64,000 nt of DNA from positions 19,306,876-19,370,875 of the forward strand of contig OY987305.1 of the NCBI GenBank assembly GCA_963920635.1. Direction: 5' to 3'. Each line of letters starts with the position of its first letter. Positions within the stretch are counted from its first letter, which is position 1. The notes beneath the pieces are model-generated. The model was not told the DNA's origin, did not search any database, and worked only from the letters and a program-made list of their open reading frames with translations. This DNA is from Pseudeuparius sepicola. Taxonomy: Eukaryota; Arthropoda; Insecta; Coleoptera; Anthribidae. Shown in pieces: positions 23,101 to 33,250 of this stretch. The translations under genes were made by a program, and so were the position numbers.

Positions 23101-23196
23101 AGGTCCATGCAGAAAGCGGTACTACTTGCGACAGCCCGAACCGTCAGGAAATTCATGGGGAATGCAGGATCATCCAACAACATCAATGTCACCTAA
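20131..23196 (+). pseudogene. 5'-truncated Dong ORF C' (1021 aa)
   Basis: Starts at an ATG in the 3' UTR of B', crosses the TAA tract as Asn codons and enters the polyprotein at LRYEGTDPL. YMDD, the CCHC finger and RPDLIIVDK...LIDVAIP are all kept, with no stop codon. The N-terminal ~197 residues of copy A are absent. Of the array members it is the most diverged from A and probably represents the older partner of the inferred crossover. Confidence 0.8.
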
Positions 23197-23315
23197 GGCC
23201 CGATAACATGGCAAGGGTCTCGTCCGAGCCAGATCCTTTTGGTATCCGGGATACCCGGGATCTGAGTGAATGTTCCCCGTAGAGGGAGTGCGAATGCCTT
23301 TTGGCTAAGTCGAGA
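20197..23315 (+). mobile_element. Dong-like copy C' (5'-truncated, second subfamily)
   Basis: Same truncation point as C, after TAA tract 20181-20196. Its 3' half carries many private differences from A and C (SNNAEAIKLNH, MSKGDTYKYL, EHVRQNHHRT) and the UTR variants shared with s1 and s2. It is followed by TAA tract 23316-23328, which runs directly into SINE copy 2. Confidence 0.9.
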
Positions 23316-23328
23316 TAATAATAATAAT

Positions 23329-23721
23329 TCTCACCCTCACAATACTCCAAACTAGGAGTACCCCAGAAGCAACCACATGCTTGTGCGGGGGAGGGGGGCA
23401 ATTACTATTATTTTGTCTTCGTTGCCATTTGTGGCTAGGGCCGACTTTTTTCCCGATAGAACTAGGATAGCATTCGCTCAAGTACTACGGAAAACCCTAG
23501 AAAACCGTAGTAATCCCAGTGAGTGTAGAACAATTAGTGAATCACACGGGTAAAGCTATTTAGGAGCAATACCGTGAACCCACATTTTCTCCAGTGCTCT
23601 TGGCCATAGCGGTGTTTTTCTTTAAAGACATATGCATGTGCCTGCCTCGAACCAAGGTCGATCGAAGGCAGAAAAACATGCAGTCTAAAAAGTCAGCGCC
23701 GGTACGAGCGACGCCACCGCG
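23329..23721 (-). mobile_element. tRNA-like SINE, copy 2, tail occupied by Dong array
   Basis: Full body as in copy 1, minus orientation, ending at CACCGCG. Its tail is the TAA tract at 23316-23328, and the matching outer part of the tail is 8908-8936, so the whole Dong array lies inside it. On its right the left arm of the host transposon resumes. Confidence 0.8.
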
Positions 23722-24185
23722 CTGTTATCTTATATAACGGCATACTATTTTGAAACACTATAAGATAGCGATTTAACATAAAATATGTTTTGAAACGGGT
23801 AAAATAAGTAATAAATAGGAAGTGTGTAGTTTTCTTTAACTTTAATTACAAATTACAGAATATTTTACAAGGATGCAAGACTACAGAATGCATATCTGAT
23901 TACAGGATATTCAGAATCAGAAGTGGTCATTTCACTGTCACTGTCATCGAATTAAGCTTCATGAGTCTTCAATTTGCCACACAATTGACCGCCTTCGCAC
24001 GCGCAAAATTCTTTACAAAACAGACCTACAGGTGCACAACTGCACATTGCTGTGGAACATGGCTTCTCACTTGAACAGCTACTTCCTAAACTTTTCAGCA
24101 ATTCTGGTGGTACCAACCAGAGTTGAATGGGTACCAAAGAGTGTATTGCTTCATTCTTTGCCCATCCATAATCAGTTGGATTCAA
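23722..24185. repeat. Inner part of left inverted-repeat arm
   Basis: Reverse complement of 25562-25790 plus 24640-24896 (the right arm, interrupted by a SINE). It carries on the minus strand a copy of the Cys-rich C-terminus described for 24188-24885: NPTDYGWAKNEA, LVPPELLKSL, CSTAMCSCAPVGLFCKEF (23952-24185). Confidence 0.75.
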
Positions 24186-24187
24186 AG

Positions 24188-24885
24188 GTAATTGTACAGC
24201 AGGCTATTTGTCTGCCAAGGTGTGCAACGAACATTATCAAGATTTTATCTGATAACACGGACGTTTTTGTTCGGCTTGTACACTTTTACAGAAAGCTAAA
24301 TCTTAAATGCGCTATGTGGATGGAGTCTGTTGACAAGGTCAAGCTCTCAGATATAGCGGCAACAGTTCATAACCTAGAAACCTAAGCAAACTCATCGTTA
24401 GCAGTACATATTGTCTCACTGGCTATGATACCACTTCACAATTTTGTGGAATTGGAAAGTCTAAAGCTGTACGAGTGTTGAGATCTGGTATTGAAATTAA
24501 GAATTTAGGCTGTGTACAGTGCACAAGCTTCTTGTAAATTGCTACGGCTACAAGAAGGAAGTTCACAACATGTCAGAGGCATTTCAACTCCATATAAAAC
24601 GATGCCATTTGCAAGTTTTCACTTGGAACGCAGCAGCATGTTCGTTCCCTCCACCTTTGAATCCAACTGATTATGGATGGACAAAGAATGAAGCAACACA
24701 CTCTTTGGTACCCATTCAACTTCCAAGTAACAAAGGTTTGGCACCACCAGAATTGCTGAAAAGTTTAAGATGTAGCTGGTCAAGTGAGAAGCCATGTTCA
24801 ACAGCAAGGTGCAGTTGTGCACATGTAGGTTTGTCTTGCAAATAATTTTGCGTGTGTGAACGCGGCCAATTGTGTGGCAATTTCT
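24188..24885 (+). pseudogene. Broken GYDT-GIGK / Cys-rich repetitive arthropod protein
   Basis: Fragments in order: DNTDVFVRLVHFYRKLNLKC and MESVDKVKLSDIAATVHNLE (24188-24385); in another frame CLTGYDTTSQFCGIGKSKAV (about 24407-24470); ESMSEAFQLHIKR-type text and then NPTDYGWTKNEATHSLVPIQ, LAPPELLKSLRCSW and a Cys-rich tail CSTARCSCAHVGLSCK with a further FCVCERGQLCGN after a stop (24519-24885). This order (DTDVFVLL, GCDT..GIGK, APPELL, Cys-rich CRC-like end) is familiar from multi-copy proteins in arthropods and other animals. I recall no established function. Frameshifts and stops make it a pseudogene. Confidence 0.6.
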
Positions 24886-24896
24886 AGACTCATGAG

Positions 24897-25565
24897 ATTA
24901 CTACGGTTTTCTAGGGTTTTCCGTAGTACTTGAGCGAATGCTATCCTACACTCTATGCAAACTAAATGCAAGTGGCGCGTAAACATTTACACGATGGAAG
25001 CACGTGAACAATTCTAAGGGCTAATACGAGGCAGGGCCGCATTAAGGACGATCTCTATCAATTTTACAATATAAAATATTAAAATAATATGCCCCAGTAT
25101 TAAGAACTTTAAAAACAAACTTTTATGGCACACCTAGTCATTCACTTACCTGCAAATTTCTACTATTAACACAAATCGTAGCTCCAACAATTAATAAACA
25201 GGGAAAGAATTATATCGGAAAAAAATAAAAGTCCACTTGCAACTCAATACACCTCTGTAAGAAACACCGACTCGCTGCACTCGCCCGCCGGACCAGACTT
25301 TATTGCCGGCTGGCCAATAGCAAGCCGATCGTGTGCGTATCACGCTTTACCCATGCAACAACTTGTGTTTATGTTTCACTTGCGTTTAGTTTGAATAGAG
25401 TTTAGTTCTATCGGGAAAAAAAGTCGGCCCTAGCCGCAAATGGCAACGAAGACAAAATAATAGTAATTCCCCCCTCCCCCGCACAAGCATGTAGTTGCTT
25501 CTGGGGTACTCCTAGTTTGGATTATTGTGAGCGTGAGAATTATTATTAATATTATTATTAAAGCT
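24897..25565 (+). mobile_element. tRNA-like SINE, copy 4 (plus strand, 5'-truncated, split)
   Basis: Plus-strand copy beginning in the middle of the SINE (ATTACTACGGTTTTCTAGGG) and ending GTGAGAATTATTATTAAT. It is split at CTATCCTA|GTTCTATCGG by a 453 bp insert (24949-25401). It lies within the right arm of the long-inverted-repeat transposon. Confidence 0.75.
24949..25401. mobile_element. MITE with 3 bp target duplication (PIF/Harbinger-like?)
   Basis: The ends are inverted repeats: CACTCTATGCAAACTAAATG and, from the right, ACTCTATTCAAACTAAACGC. CTA (24946-24948) and TTA (25402-25404) flank it inside the SINE sequence. A 3 bp TWA-like target suggests PIF/Harbinger, but no coding part exists to confirm this. 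Confidence 0.55.
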
Positions 25566-25960
25566 CAATTTGATGACAGTGACAGTAAAATGTCCACTTC
25601 TAATTGTAAATATTCCGTAATCTAATATACATTATGTAGTCTGTGTCCTTGTAAAATATTCTGTAATTTTTAATTAAAATTAAAGAAAACTACACACTTC
25701 CTGTTATTATTTATTTTATCCCCAAAACATGTTTTATATGGAATCCCTATCTTATAGTGTTGTAAAAGTAGTATACCGTTATATTACATATAGTATTCAC
25801 ATAATTAAGATTTATTAAACTAAACATATTTTATTTTGGTCAGCCGACTCATCATTCGTAATAAAATGGGCGAGTTCTGCTTTTTGGACTCCGTGAACTT
25901 TGACCTGCAATATTTAAAGTGTAATAATAGTTGTACCCTAATACAAGGTCACATGGCGAC
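25562..25960. repeat. Right inverted-repeat arm, outer part
   Basis: Reverse complement of 23722-23955 and then of 8755-8907, in that order, which proves the two left-arm pieces were once contiguous. Confidence 0.8.
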
Positions 25961-26341
25961 CGGACTATTGCCGCTGTGGCTGAAATTAAGTGCCACAGAA
26001 AATCCAGGTTTGTCAATTTCATTACGTTGAATCGTTGAGTGAGGAATAATCACTCAACGGTTAAATGCAATTAATTGGCTATTGCAAAAACTATATAACC
26101 TACATGTCATTTGTGTTTGTGTCCTATATTTCAAGATAAAATGACACTACAAGGCAGACAAGCATTCAAAATTTCGTATAAATGTTATCTCGCTAGGTAT
26201 TAGGAATCCTATAGATCTTGCCCCTTCATTTTTTATTTTTATTTGGGATTACGTGAAGGTAAATATCGATAAGCATCTAAAATCAATTCACGGACTGAAA
26301 TCTTGATTATTACCAGAAGATACATAGCAGAGCTGGTATCG
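25961..26341. other. Gene-free stretch
   Basis: Nothing coding. A perfect 10 bp stem (CGTTGAGTGA with its complement, about 26032-26058) is present. Confidence 0.5.
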
Positions 26342-26827
26342 GGGATCCCCCACACCGACGCGGCGCGAACTTCGCAATGAAATATTTCGCCGCGAAATTC
26401 GCCACGCGAAACTTCTCCCAGGGAGTGCCTTCACGCCAACTGGCGAAATAATTCGCGACGAAATCTTTCTCCTGACACGCCGGTGTGAGCAGGGCCATTT
26501 ACCGCCATGTGTGCTGTTCCGGGGCGAATGTTTCGCCGCGAAAACTAATTTTGACGCCACACTTTCTCGGCGAAATTTTTCGCTTGACGCATCGGTGTGT
26601 TCACGGCCATTTACCACCATGTGTACTATCGGGGCCCACGGAAACTTACGGGCCACCGCGCAGCGAGCCGTTGCCGCTGTGACGTCACCGTAGACGTCCA
26701 TGTGCCGGCCGCAGCGCGTCTGTGCTGGATCAGCCCAATCCTTTTACTAGTATGTATTAGGTAACTTATGTGTATATATTTTAGATACAGGACAGAGAGC
26801 TACTAGAGTTTTGGTTCTATTTAAAAA

Positions 26828-26915
26828 ATGCCAGATCGGTGCTGTGTGCCGGGATGCAAATCAAACTATACCGGAGAAGTATACAGGGTTTCCCAACGAA
26901 AACTTGACCCCCCAA
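26828..26915 (+). pseudogene. THAP-type zinc finger N-terminus
   Basis: MPDRCCVPGCKSNYTGE opens like a THAP finger (Met, then CCVPGC). One base later in frame it continues KYTGFPNEN, as in the FP-motif of these domains. The frame is then lost, and 70 bp further on the foldback element interrupts. Only the first third of a THAP domain is recognisable. Confidence 0.5.
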
Positions 26916-26987
26916 ATTAGAAAACCGAAATATATTTCAAAACTCGCCGATACCAGTCGATTTTTGTTCTTGGGGGGAGCTTTTTTT

Positions 26988-28226
26988 ACAGTCAAGCCAA
27001 CTCGATATGTTCATTCCCATAATCCCTAGCAACCCCAACTTTAAAATTTCAAATGGAACTACCTCACTTGTGGCGCATCATTTTAAAGCCCCTTTAATTG
27101 CGAATACAGTGATGCGTCATTTTTAGAAATCTGTTGAGATTTGACAGAATTATTGGCTAAAAACGGAAAGTTAACAATACACTGTACGCGTAGTAATTTC
27201 TTACACAAATAAATGCTCTACACACTAATAAGTTTTTTATCTACTACACACGACCAAATTACCTAGTTTTTATTGACGTGTCGATCAGTTTACAAAAAAG
27301 TCACAAATGAAAAAGCTCAAGCCAAACAAAAGAAATTCATACGAATTCAAACCTTATATTATATCGTTGACTGATATATTATTAAAGACTGCTCACGGCT
27401 GTCACGTCTGACACATTTTTGGCTCATCATGTGCTTTCCGGAGATAAAATACAATGCAGAATACATTGTTAGCCATCAGAGCCATCTGTTTTCCAGGACA
27501 TAAAGCTATAGCCGTGAGAAGTCTTTATAAATACGTCAGTCAACGCTTATATATTTTTAAAATAACAAAAGTCACTGTCACAAAAAAGTCCTCGTATTTT
27601 TGCTTGTAACTACCAAATCGCTAGTTTCAGCCTGCTATTGAAAGTGTAAACGTGTTTTTGAAATGGTTACTCTATCGCGGAAAGGTTAGAAATTGTTGCA
27701 ATTCGTGCTATAGCTTTAGCGCAATCATGATTCCGATAACAAATTGCAACAATTTCTACCCTTTCCGCGCTAGAATAAACCATTTCGAAAATACGTTTCC
27801 ACTTTAAATAGCAGGCTAAAACTAACGATTTCGTGGTTACAGGCAAAAAACATGAATTTTTATGTGACAGTGACTTTTTGTTACATATTTTAAAAAATAT
27901 AAGTTTTGAATTCGTATATGAACTTTTTTGTTTTGCTTCAGCTTTTTCATTTGTGACTTTTTTGTAAACTGATCGACACGTCAATAAAAACAAGGTAATT
28001 TGGTCGTGTGTAGTAGATAAAAAACTTATTAGTGGCGGGCATTTGTGTTTTTAGACAATAATTCTGTCAAATCTCAACAGATTTCTAAAAACGACGCATC
28101 ACTGTATTCGCAATAAAAAGGGCTTTAAAATGATACGCCACAGGGGGGGGTAGTTCCATTTGAAATTTTAAAGTTGGGGTTGCTAGAGGTTAGGGGGATG
28201 AACATATCGGGTTGGCTTGGCTGTAT
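26988..28226. mobile_element. 1.2 kb foldback (palindromic) element
   Basis: The left end TACAGTCAAGCCAACTCGAT mirrors the right end ATCGGGTTGGCTTGGCTGTA. The arms pair almost throughout, with the centre near 27722 (TTGCAATTCGTGC...GTAACAAATTGCAA). The left arm has an extra 180 bp insert (27366-27549). TA at both ends suggests a TA target. No coding capacity. A transcript would form a very long hairpin. Confidence 0.75.
27366..27549. mobile_element. Small MITE nested in the foldback arm
   Basis: Present only in the left arm of the palindrome. Its own ends are inverted: GTTGACTGA...AAAGACT-CTCACGGCT against AGCCGTGAGAAGTCTTT...TCAGTCAAC. TTATAT occurs on both sides. Confidence 0.6.
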
Positions 28227-28520
28227 ATATATTATTTATATTTTATTAAATATATGTCAAAAGCACATAAAAGCCTTTTGTTTATTATTATTTTTAGATA
28301 TGACTATAACTAAAATAGTTCTAAATCGGAAAAATCTCAAGCGCGTACACGCCAAGTTCGGACGTCTACCGACGCGACGCAGAGCGAAACGAGCGCGGTG
28401 GCCCGTAAGTTTCCGTGGGCCCCGGTACTATACGTGTACTACTGGTCAGGGGCGAATGTTTCGCCGCGAAATACTCGCTGCCACCGCGAAAGTTTCGCGA
28501 TGGTCGGGGGATCCTAATTT

Positions 28521-29439
28521 GTACTTTGGTTGATATAGTATGGGGACCGTTCCCCTATAATATCTTTGATTTTCATTTTACCTCCTCAGAAGCAAACTAC
28601 AATGAGTTGAAACTTAAACGCATTTTTTCAGAATTTTGCCGGAAATAAAAGTGACAGTATTTTTTGGGTACACCTTGAAAAACAACAAGCGCCCGTGCCG
28701 GCCAGCAGCCGAAATTTAGTTTCTTATAGGAACTTCTAAATATATATAATACAGGAAGTACATATCTAGTAATAATGGAATTTATCGAAAAGATATCCTC
28801 TTCAAGACAAAATTAAACTGTGGTTAAATTTATTTTATTTTTAATTGCGTTTTTCGCTATAGAAACCTGAACCAAACTGATTAAAAGATTCATGAATGCC
28901 TAATAAAAGAACGAATCTTTGAACGTTAACTCAAAAAATAGCTTCCACAACTTTGTTTTCTGAGCTTTCGGAGAATAAATCTTCCTCCTTTCTCAAAGAT
29001 ATTGTCAAGTCAAAGTGAAGTGACAGAATCATAAATCTCAAGCCAAAATGTCATGACAACAGAACAAATAACCTAACTACTTGTCTGATATTGTACCCTT
29101 TGTTCTATCTAATTATCTATACACTTCTCTTTGAATAACTGGTAACAATATTTTACTGAATTCCACCCAACATTCAGCAACAAAATTATTATTGTCCGTA
29201 TTTCCTAGAATAAATGTCGATTCCCTATCCTACAAAATTCTACAATTATTATTAAAAGAGTGTTCACATATTTTTGATTTTAAAATTTTATTTGCCTGAT
29301 TAAATTTGCTGTATCTTTTCCGTTCTTGAAATATTTAATTTTTCAATTTTATATAAAATTTATTTACCATAAACTTTGCACCAGATGGAAAAAATTGTAT
29401 TAGATTAGATTTTTTGAAAATCTAATTTCGGACTATATT
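28521..29439. other. Gene-free AT-rich stretch
   Basis: No supportable gene, RNA or element end recognised. Confidence 0.5.
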
Positions 29440-30250
29440 GGAGCTTCTGAGCTGAAATTTGGCACTGTTAAGTTTCTGAGATGGAAAATCACCTGAAGAT
29501 GTCAATTTCTCCGCATCTAGCACAGGGCACCACTTGCGTTGTTTTTGGATCGCGCTTTTACTCGTTAGTTTTTTGAAGTTATCTTTTTGGTCTTAGCGGG
29601 CTATAATTTTAGTTCTCATTTTTATTCTACAACAAAAGGGTACTCTTGTTTAATAATGATAAAATCAGCTGTTTGCATTGAAATCATCAAAATATACCCA
29701 AGACACTTATTAACTCCATCAGAATTCGAAAAATTAAATTAATTAAATTAACGAGTAAGTATTTCTTTCAAATTTCGCAGATTGTTTTACCATTTGAAGC
29801 AAGAAAAAACCTATAAACAATCTACCAAATATGTTCTCTTTCAAAATGGAACGGATTGAATTCGACAAAATTTGGACACCCTATTTCAAGAAAACTTATG
29901 GTGTTAATTGGCATTTTTCCTTCATTTTGAGGGTACAATTAATCTTTGAAATTTGAGAGAGGAAAGCGTTAATTTTATTTTTCGAATTTGGAGTTAATTA
30001 TAATTATGTGTTTTGGGGCACATTTTGCTAATTTCAACGGAAACAGTTGATTTTATCGTTATGAAACGAGAGTACCCTTTTGTTGCATAGGGAAAAGGTT
30101 AATTGGAACCCAGCAAGACCAAAAAGATAACCCCTAAAAAAGTAACTAGTAAAAGCACGATCCAAAAGATGATATATGTACGTAGAAATAATTCAGCTGA
30201 TTCTCCATCCCAAAAACACAGCAGTTCCAAATTTCAGTTCAGCATTTCAG
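29440..30250. repeat. Foldback element, ~340 bp arms
   Basis: 29440-29781 and 29940-30250 are diverged reverse complements (for example GAGCTGAAATTTGG with CCAAATTTCAGTTC, and GGGTACTCTTGTTTAATAAT with CGAAACGAGAGTACCC). Loop about 160 bp. No coding. Confidence 0.75.
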
Positions 30251-31231
30251 TTCTTCTTACAATCTCGAAAATCTGATATGTGAATGTGGAAGGATGCCAA
30301 CCTATCTGAACTATGTCAAGCCTTTTTGTATGGATTTAGGTAGTTATAATTTTAATAATTTTTAAATAAGTATTTAAAATGAGCTTTTGTACCGGATTTA
30401 AGTATATTTTGGCCCGGTATCAAAAATTGTGTACTTACCTACACAATTCAAAAAAATGACTAGGTACCAGCTCCAGGTAAACATTCTAAATGATCGGATA
30501 GGTATTAGGAAAAAGTCCAAAGCCAGTTGTTTAATCCCAACTTTTTTTATTTCGGAGATGGATATGCCAGATATCAAATTATTACATTTTCTTACAACCT
30601 AGAAAATCAAAAAATGTAAACCTGTCTCAACCATGTCAAGCCGTGGACATAAGTGTGTTTCACTTTAAGTGCTGACAATTCATTATTTTATAACGGGTTG
30701 GCCGATTTTTGAAAACTTACTCTACAACCTGGTATGCATTTTTTAGTAGAAAAAAAAATGTATCGATTTTTAGATACATCTGGAGCTCACAAATCCCAAG
30801 TTTCAATATCGTAACTTATACCGAGTGTTCACAACTTAAGTACAAAAAGTGAAAAAATTGACTTCTTGAAAGTGCCCCGTGTAAACGCTACTGATTGTCT
30901 TGCAAATATTAGATAGCCAATTGATTGAGAGTCACCTAGTGTATGAATTCACACAATATCATCCGCATATCTTACACAGAGTGTTCATAATAAATACGGA
31001 AATATCCGGCTCGACGGTTTCGTTACTACATGCGCCACGAAGTTTTAAAAATAATATATATATGCCAAATAATATGAACTTTCAAACGGTAGACGCTTCG
31101 TTTATGTCCATGAGTCCATCGCAATCTTGATGAAAACAGTAAACGCTAGCTTGGAAAATTCATTATGGTGCCAAGAAAAATATGAACTTTCTTGTAAAAA
31201 TAACATTTATCAATGAAGAATAAAAAAAAAT
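30251..31231. other. Gene-free stretch
   Basis: No supportable gene. Pieces look like worn transposon DNA, but I cannot assign them. Confidence 0.45.
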
Positions 31232-31440
31232 TATTTATTAGGCTTTTTGCGCAAATGCTAATGACGGCCATTGTGATAAATATTTTTAAATAATTTTCGT
31301 CTCAAAATGTGGGTAATTATTTAGATTAAAATTTGTATTGATCAAAAGTTTAAAATTTTGCGTATTGCTCGTTTCAGATAAAAAAAAGCCATTTTATGGG
31401 TCAAAATGTTGAATCACCATGTACATTGAGCCTTAATTGC
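31232..31440. repeat. Half copy of the 37220-37580 palindrome
   Basis: TTAGGCTTTTTGCGCAAATG, the GGCCATTGTGATAAATATTTT stretch and the CATTTTATGGGTCAA...GTTGAATCACCA end match 37384-37565 in the same order. Here only one arm is present. Confidence 0.8.
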
Positions 31441-33159
31441 TTACATTTATTACATAAAAATAAAAAATGAGTTTTTTGTGAACTGAGGTTCATTTAATGA
31501 CGATAAATTACGTTTGAAAATAATATTTATCAATTTTAATTTTTGTGCTAGTTCCCCATTATTTAAAAAGTTGCGATTTTCTAAAAACCATAGTCATTTT
31601 TTTATTTAAAATCCGACACCCCTGAGTTAATCACGACGTGCAAAAATCCCATATTCCCAATTTGAACAAAAAATATACAGGGAGTTCGATTCTGCGGGGT
31701 GTCAAAGTTGAGCAAAATAGGAATTAAATGCATCTGGCGAATCAAGTGTACCTACCATGGAATTACTTCGAAACAATTGAATGATCAACAGGGCCACTGT
31801 CAGTGTTTATAAAAAAATATACAAGGTGTCCTCCTCTGTGCCAATATGCTGAATTTTATACGGGTCAAAAATCGAGTACTTATATCAAAACCACCCCAGA
31901 CACTATGAACGAACTAATACAGAAGCCTGCCAGTCAGTAAGTCTATATGAGTTAAGGCGGCTGGTGTGAAACAACAGGAAACTCACAGAAAATGTATCAT
32001 CTTAGCAGTGACTATAGAAATTCTTTCTATAGTCACTGATCTTAGACAGTGACTTTGTTGAGAAAGGTCAATAATTTAAATTGTTTTCGAATGACATAAA
32101 TTTTTACACCAACGTTAATACCTAGCATGTAATCAGATAGAGTATTGTTAACGCCTTCAAATAATCCAATCTTGCTCGAGGATAAATTCCGGTTTTTTTC
32201 TGATTTTTACAGAGACTATCCGGGCAATGCAAAAAAATATAAGCAGGATAAAATTACTATTGTAAAAAATAACAATACCATAACTACAGCAACCATGTGC
32301 AATAGCGGATGTTTACTGAATAATAATAAATGTAATTGTCTATAAATTTCTAAATACCCTAATTTAATAACCCGTCGTAAAAATGGATTTGTTCAGAACA
32401 CCATTTTGGTATAACAATGATTTATTAAAACTTAACATTGCTCCACTTCGCGTTGGTCTGCACAAAAAATTATATAATCACAAATAAACTTCAGAGAAAT
32501 TAATTATCTTTCGTACATACCTAGTACCCATGAAAAACATTTCCGAATACACAGTTCAGTGGTACCTGGCTATACGGTGCTGGTTTTTTGTGTTCGGGCG
32601 GGAGGGGACAAAGGTCTCCAATGGTAACTCGATCTTCTTTCATTTTTGTAGCCATCTCACTAATTAACATCACTACTACGTTTCTCTACGAAATTCTAAA
32701 AAAAACGAATCTTTAAATAATTTTCAGCTACATAAGACAATGACAACTAAAGTACTCAAGACAACTTTCTTACTTTTTTAGCGATCGCTTTACATTTTCG
32801 GACACTTTGTTCACTTTCACATTTTCCAACAATCTGCAAAATATACTAGAGAAATCATCTCGAGTCAGGATATACAAATACGAAGACACTATGACTAATT
32901 TTATTAAAATAAGGTGATCCCAGGTTGTACAATACCTCAAGCGAATGTAAGACTCCTAAAAACGAAGACAATCTCTATCGGGTTCCATCATAGTCGGTTT
33001 TTCTTTTAAAACTTTCCTCTTTTCTGTACGTTGACTTAAGTAGTAACTGGAGATGACGTATATTCACTTCTATAGTCTTCACTCTTCGCCATTGCTTTTT
33101 GTTTTTCGATATTGGAAACGTCAAAAAGAGTTGTTCCTGTCTGGGCTACTTCTTTTTAG
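31441..33159. other. Gene-free stretch
   Basis: No supportable gene. It holds the perfect hairpin at 32006-32038 and short transposon-end-like pieces (TATACAAGGTGTCC near 31803). Confidence 0.5.
32006..32038. repeat. Perfect 15 bp hairpin with 3 bp loop
   Basis: CAGTGACTATAGAAA, loop TTC, then its exact complement. ATCTTAG follows the stem, a similar TCTTAG precedes it, and CAGTGAC is repeated again just downstream. Confidence 0.9.
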
Positions 33160-33250
33160 ATAGTATATTCTCTATCTATTTTCGTTTAAAATCTACAAGC
33201 AAATATGTTCTGAAATAACTGTAAAAAATAATAAATAAAACTTTAGAACG

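Larger units (their letters stand above)
8755..25960. mobile_element. Long-inverted-repeat transposon hosting SINE and Dong array
   Basis: The left arm is split: 8755-8907 continues at 23722-24185. Together these are the reverse complement of the right arm, itself split: 25562-25960 plus 24640-24896. Matching stretches include CCAAAATAAAATAT...GTTTAATAAA, ATAACGGxATACTA and GGAAGTGTGTAGTTTTCTTTAA. Removing the inserts leaves an element of roughly 2.1 kb with arms near 600 bp and a loop of about 450 bp (24188-24640). The outer limits are approximate because the arms fade into diverged sequence. Superfamily unknown. Confidence 0.7.
26342..28520. mobile_element. THAP-bearing DNA transposon, split by a foldback element
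   Basis: Ends GGATCCCCC (left) and GGGGGATCC (right). Subterminal regions are rich in TTTCGCCGCGAAA-like palindromes, and a stretch of about 30 bp around CCCACGGAAACTTACGGGCC is present inverted at about 26632-26662 and 28396-28428. Inside is a THAP-like N-terminus (26828). THAP-type fingers occur in P-element-like transposases, hence the tentative class. Target duplication not resolved. Confidence 0.55.

Noticed and set aside
8937..23315. R2-type element in 28S rDNA
   Set aside because: RT and nuclease type are related, but no rRNA sequence flanks any copy; TAA tracts flank all of them.
26288..26701. 137-codon minus-strand frame
   Set aside because: It falls on the GC-rich subterminal repeats of a transposon; protein repeats mirror the DNA repeats, no domain.
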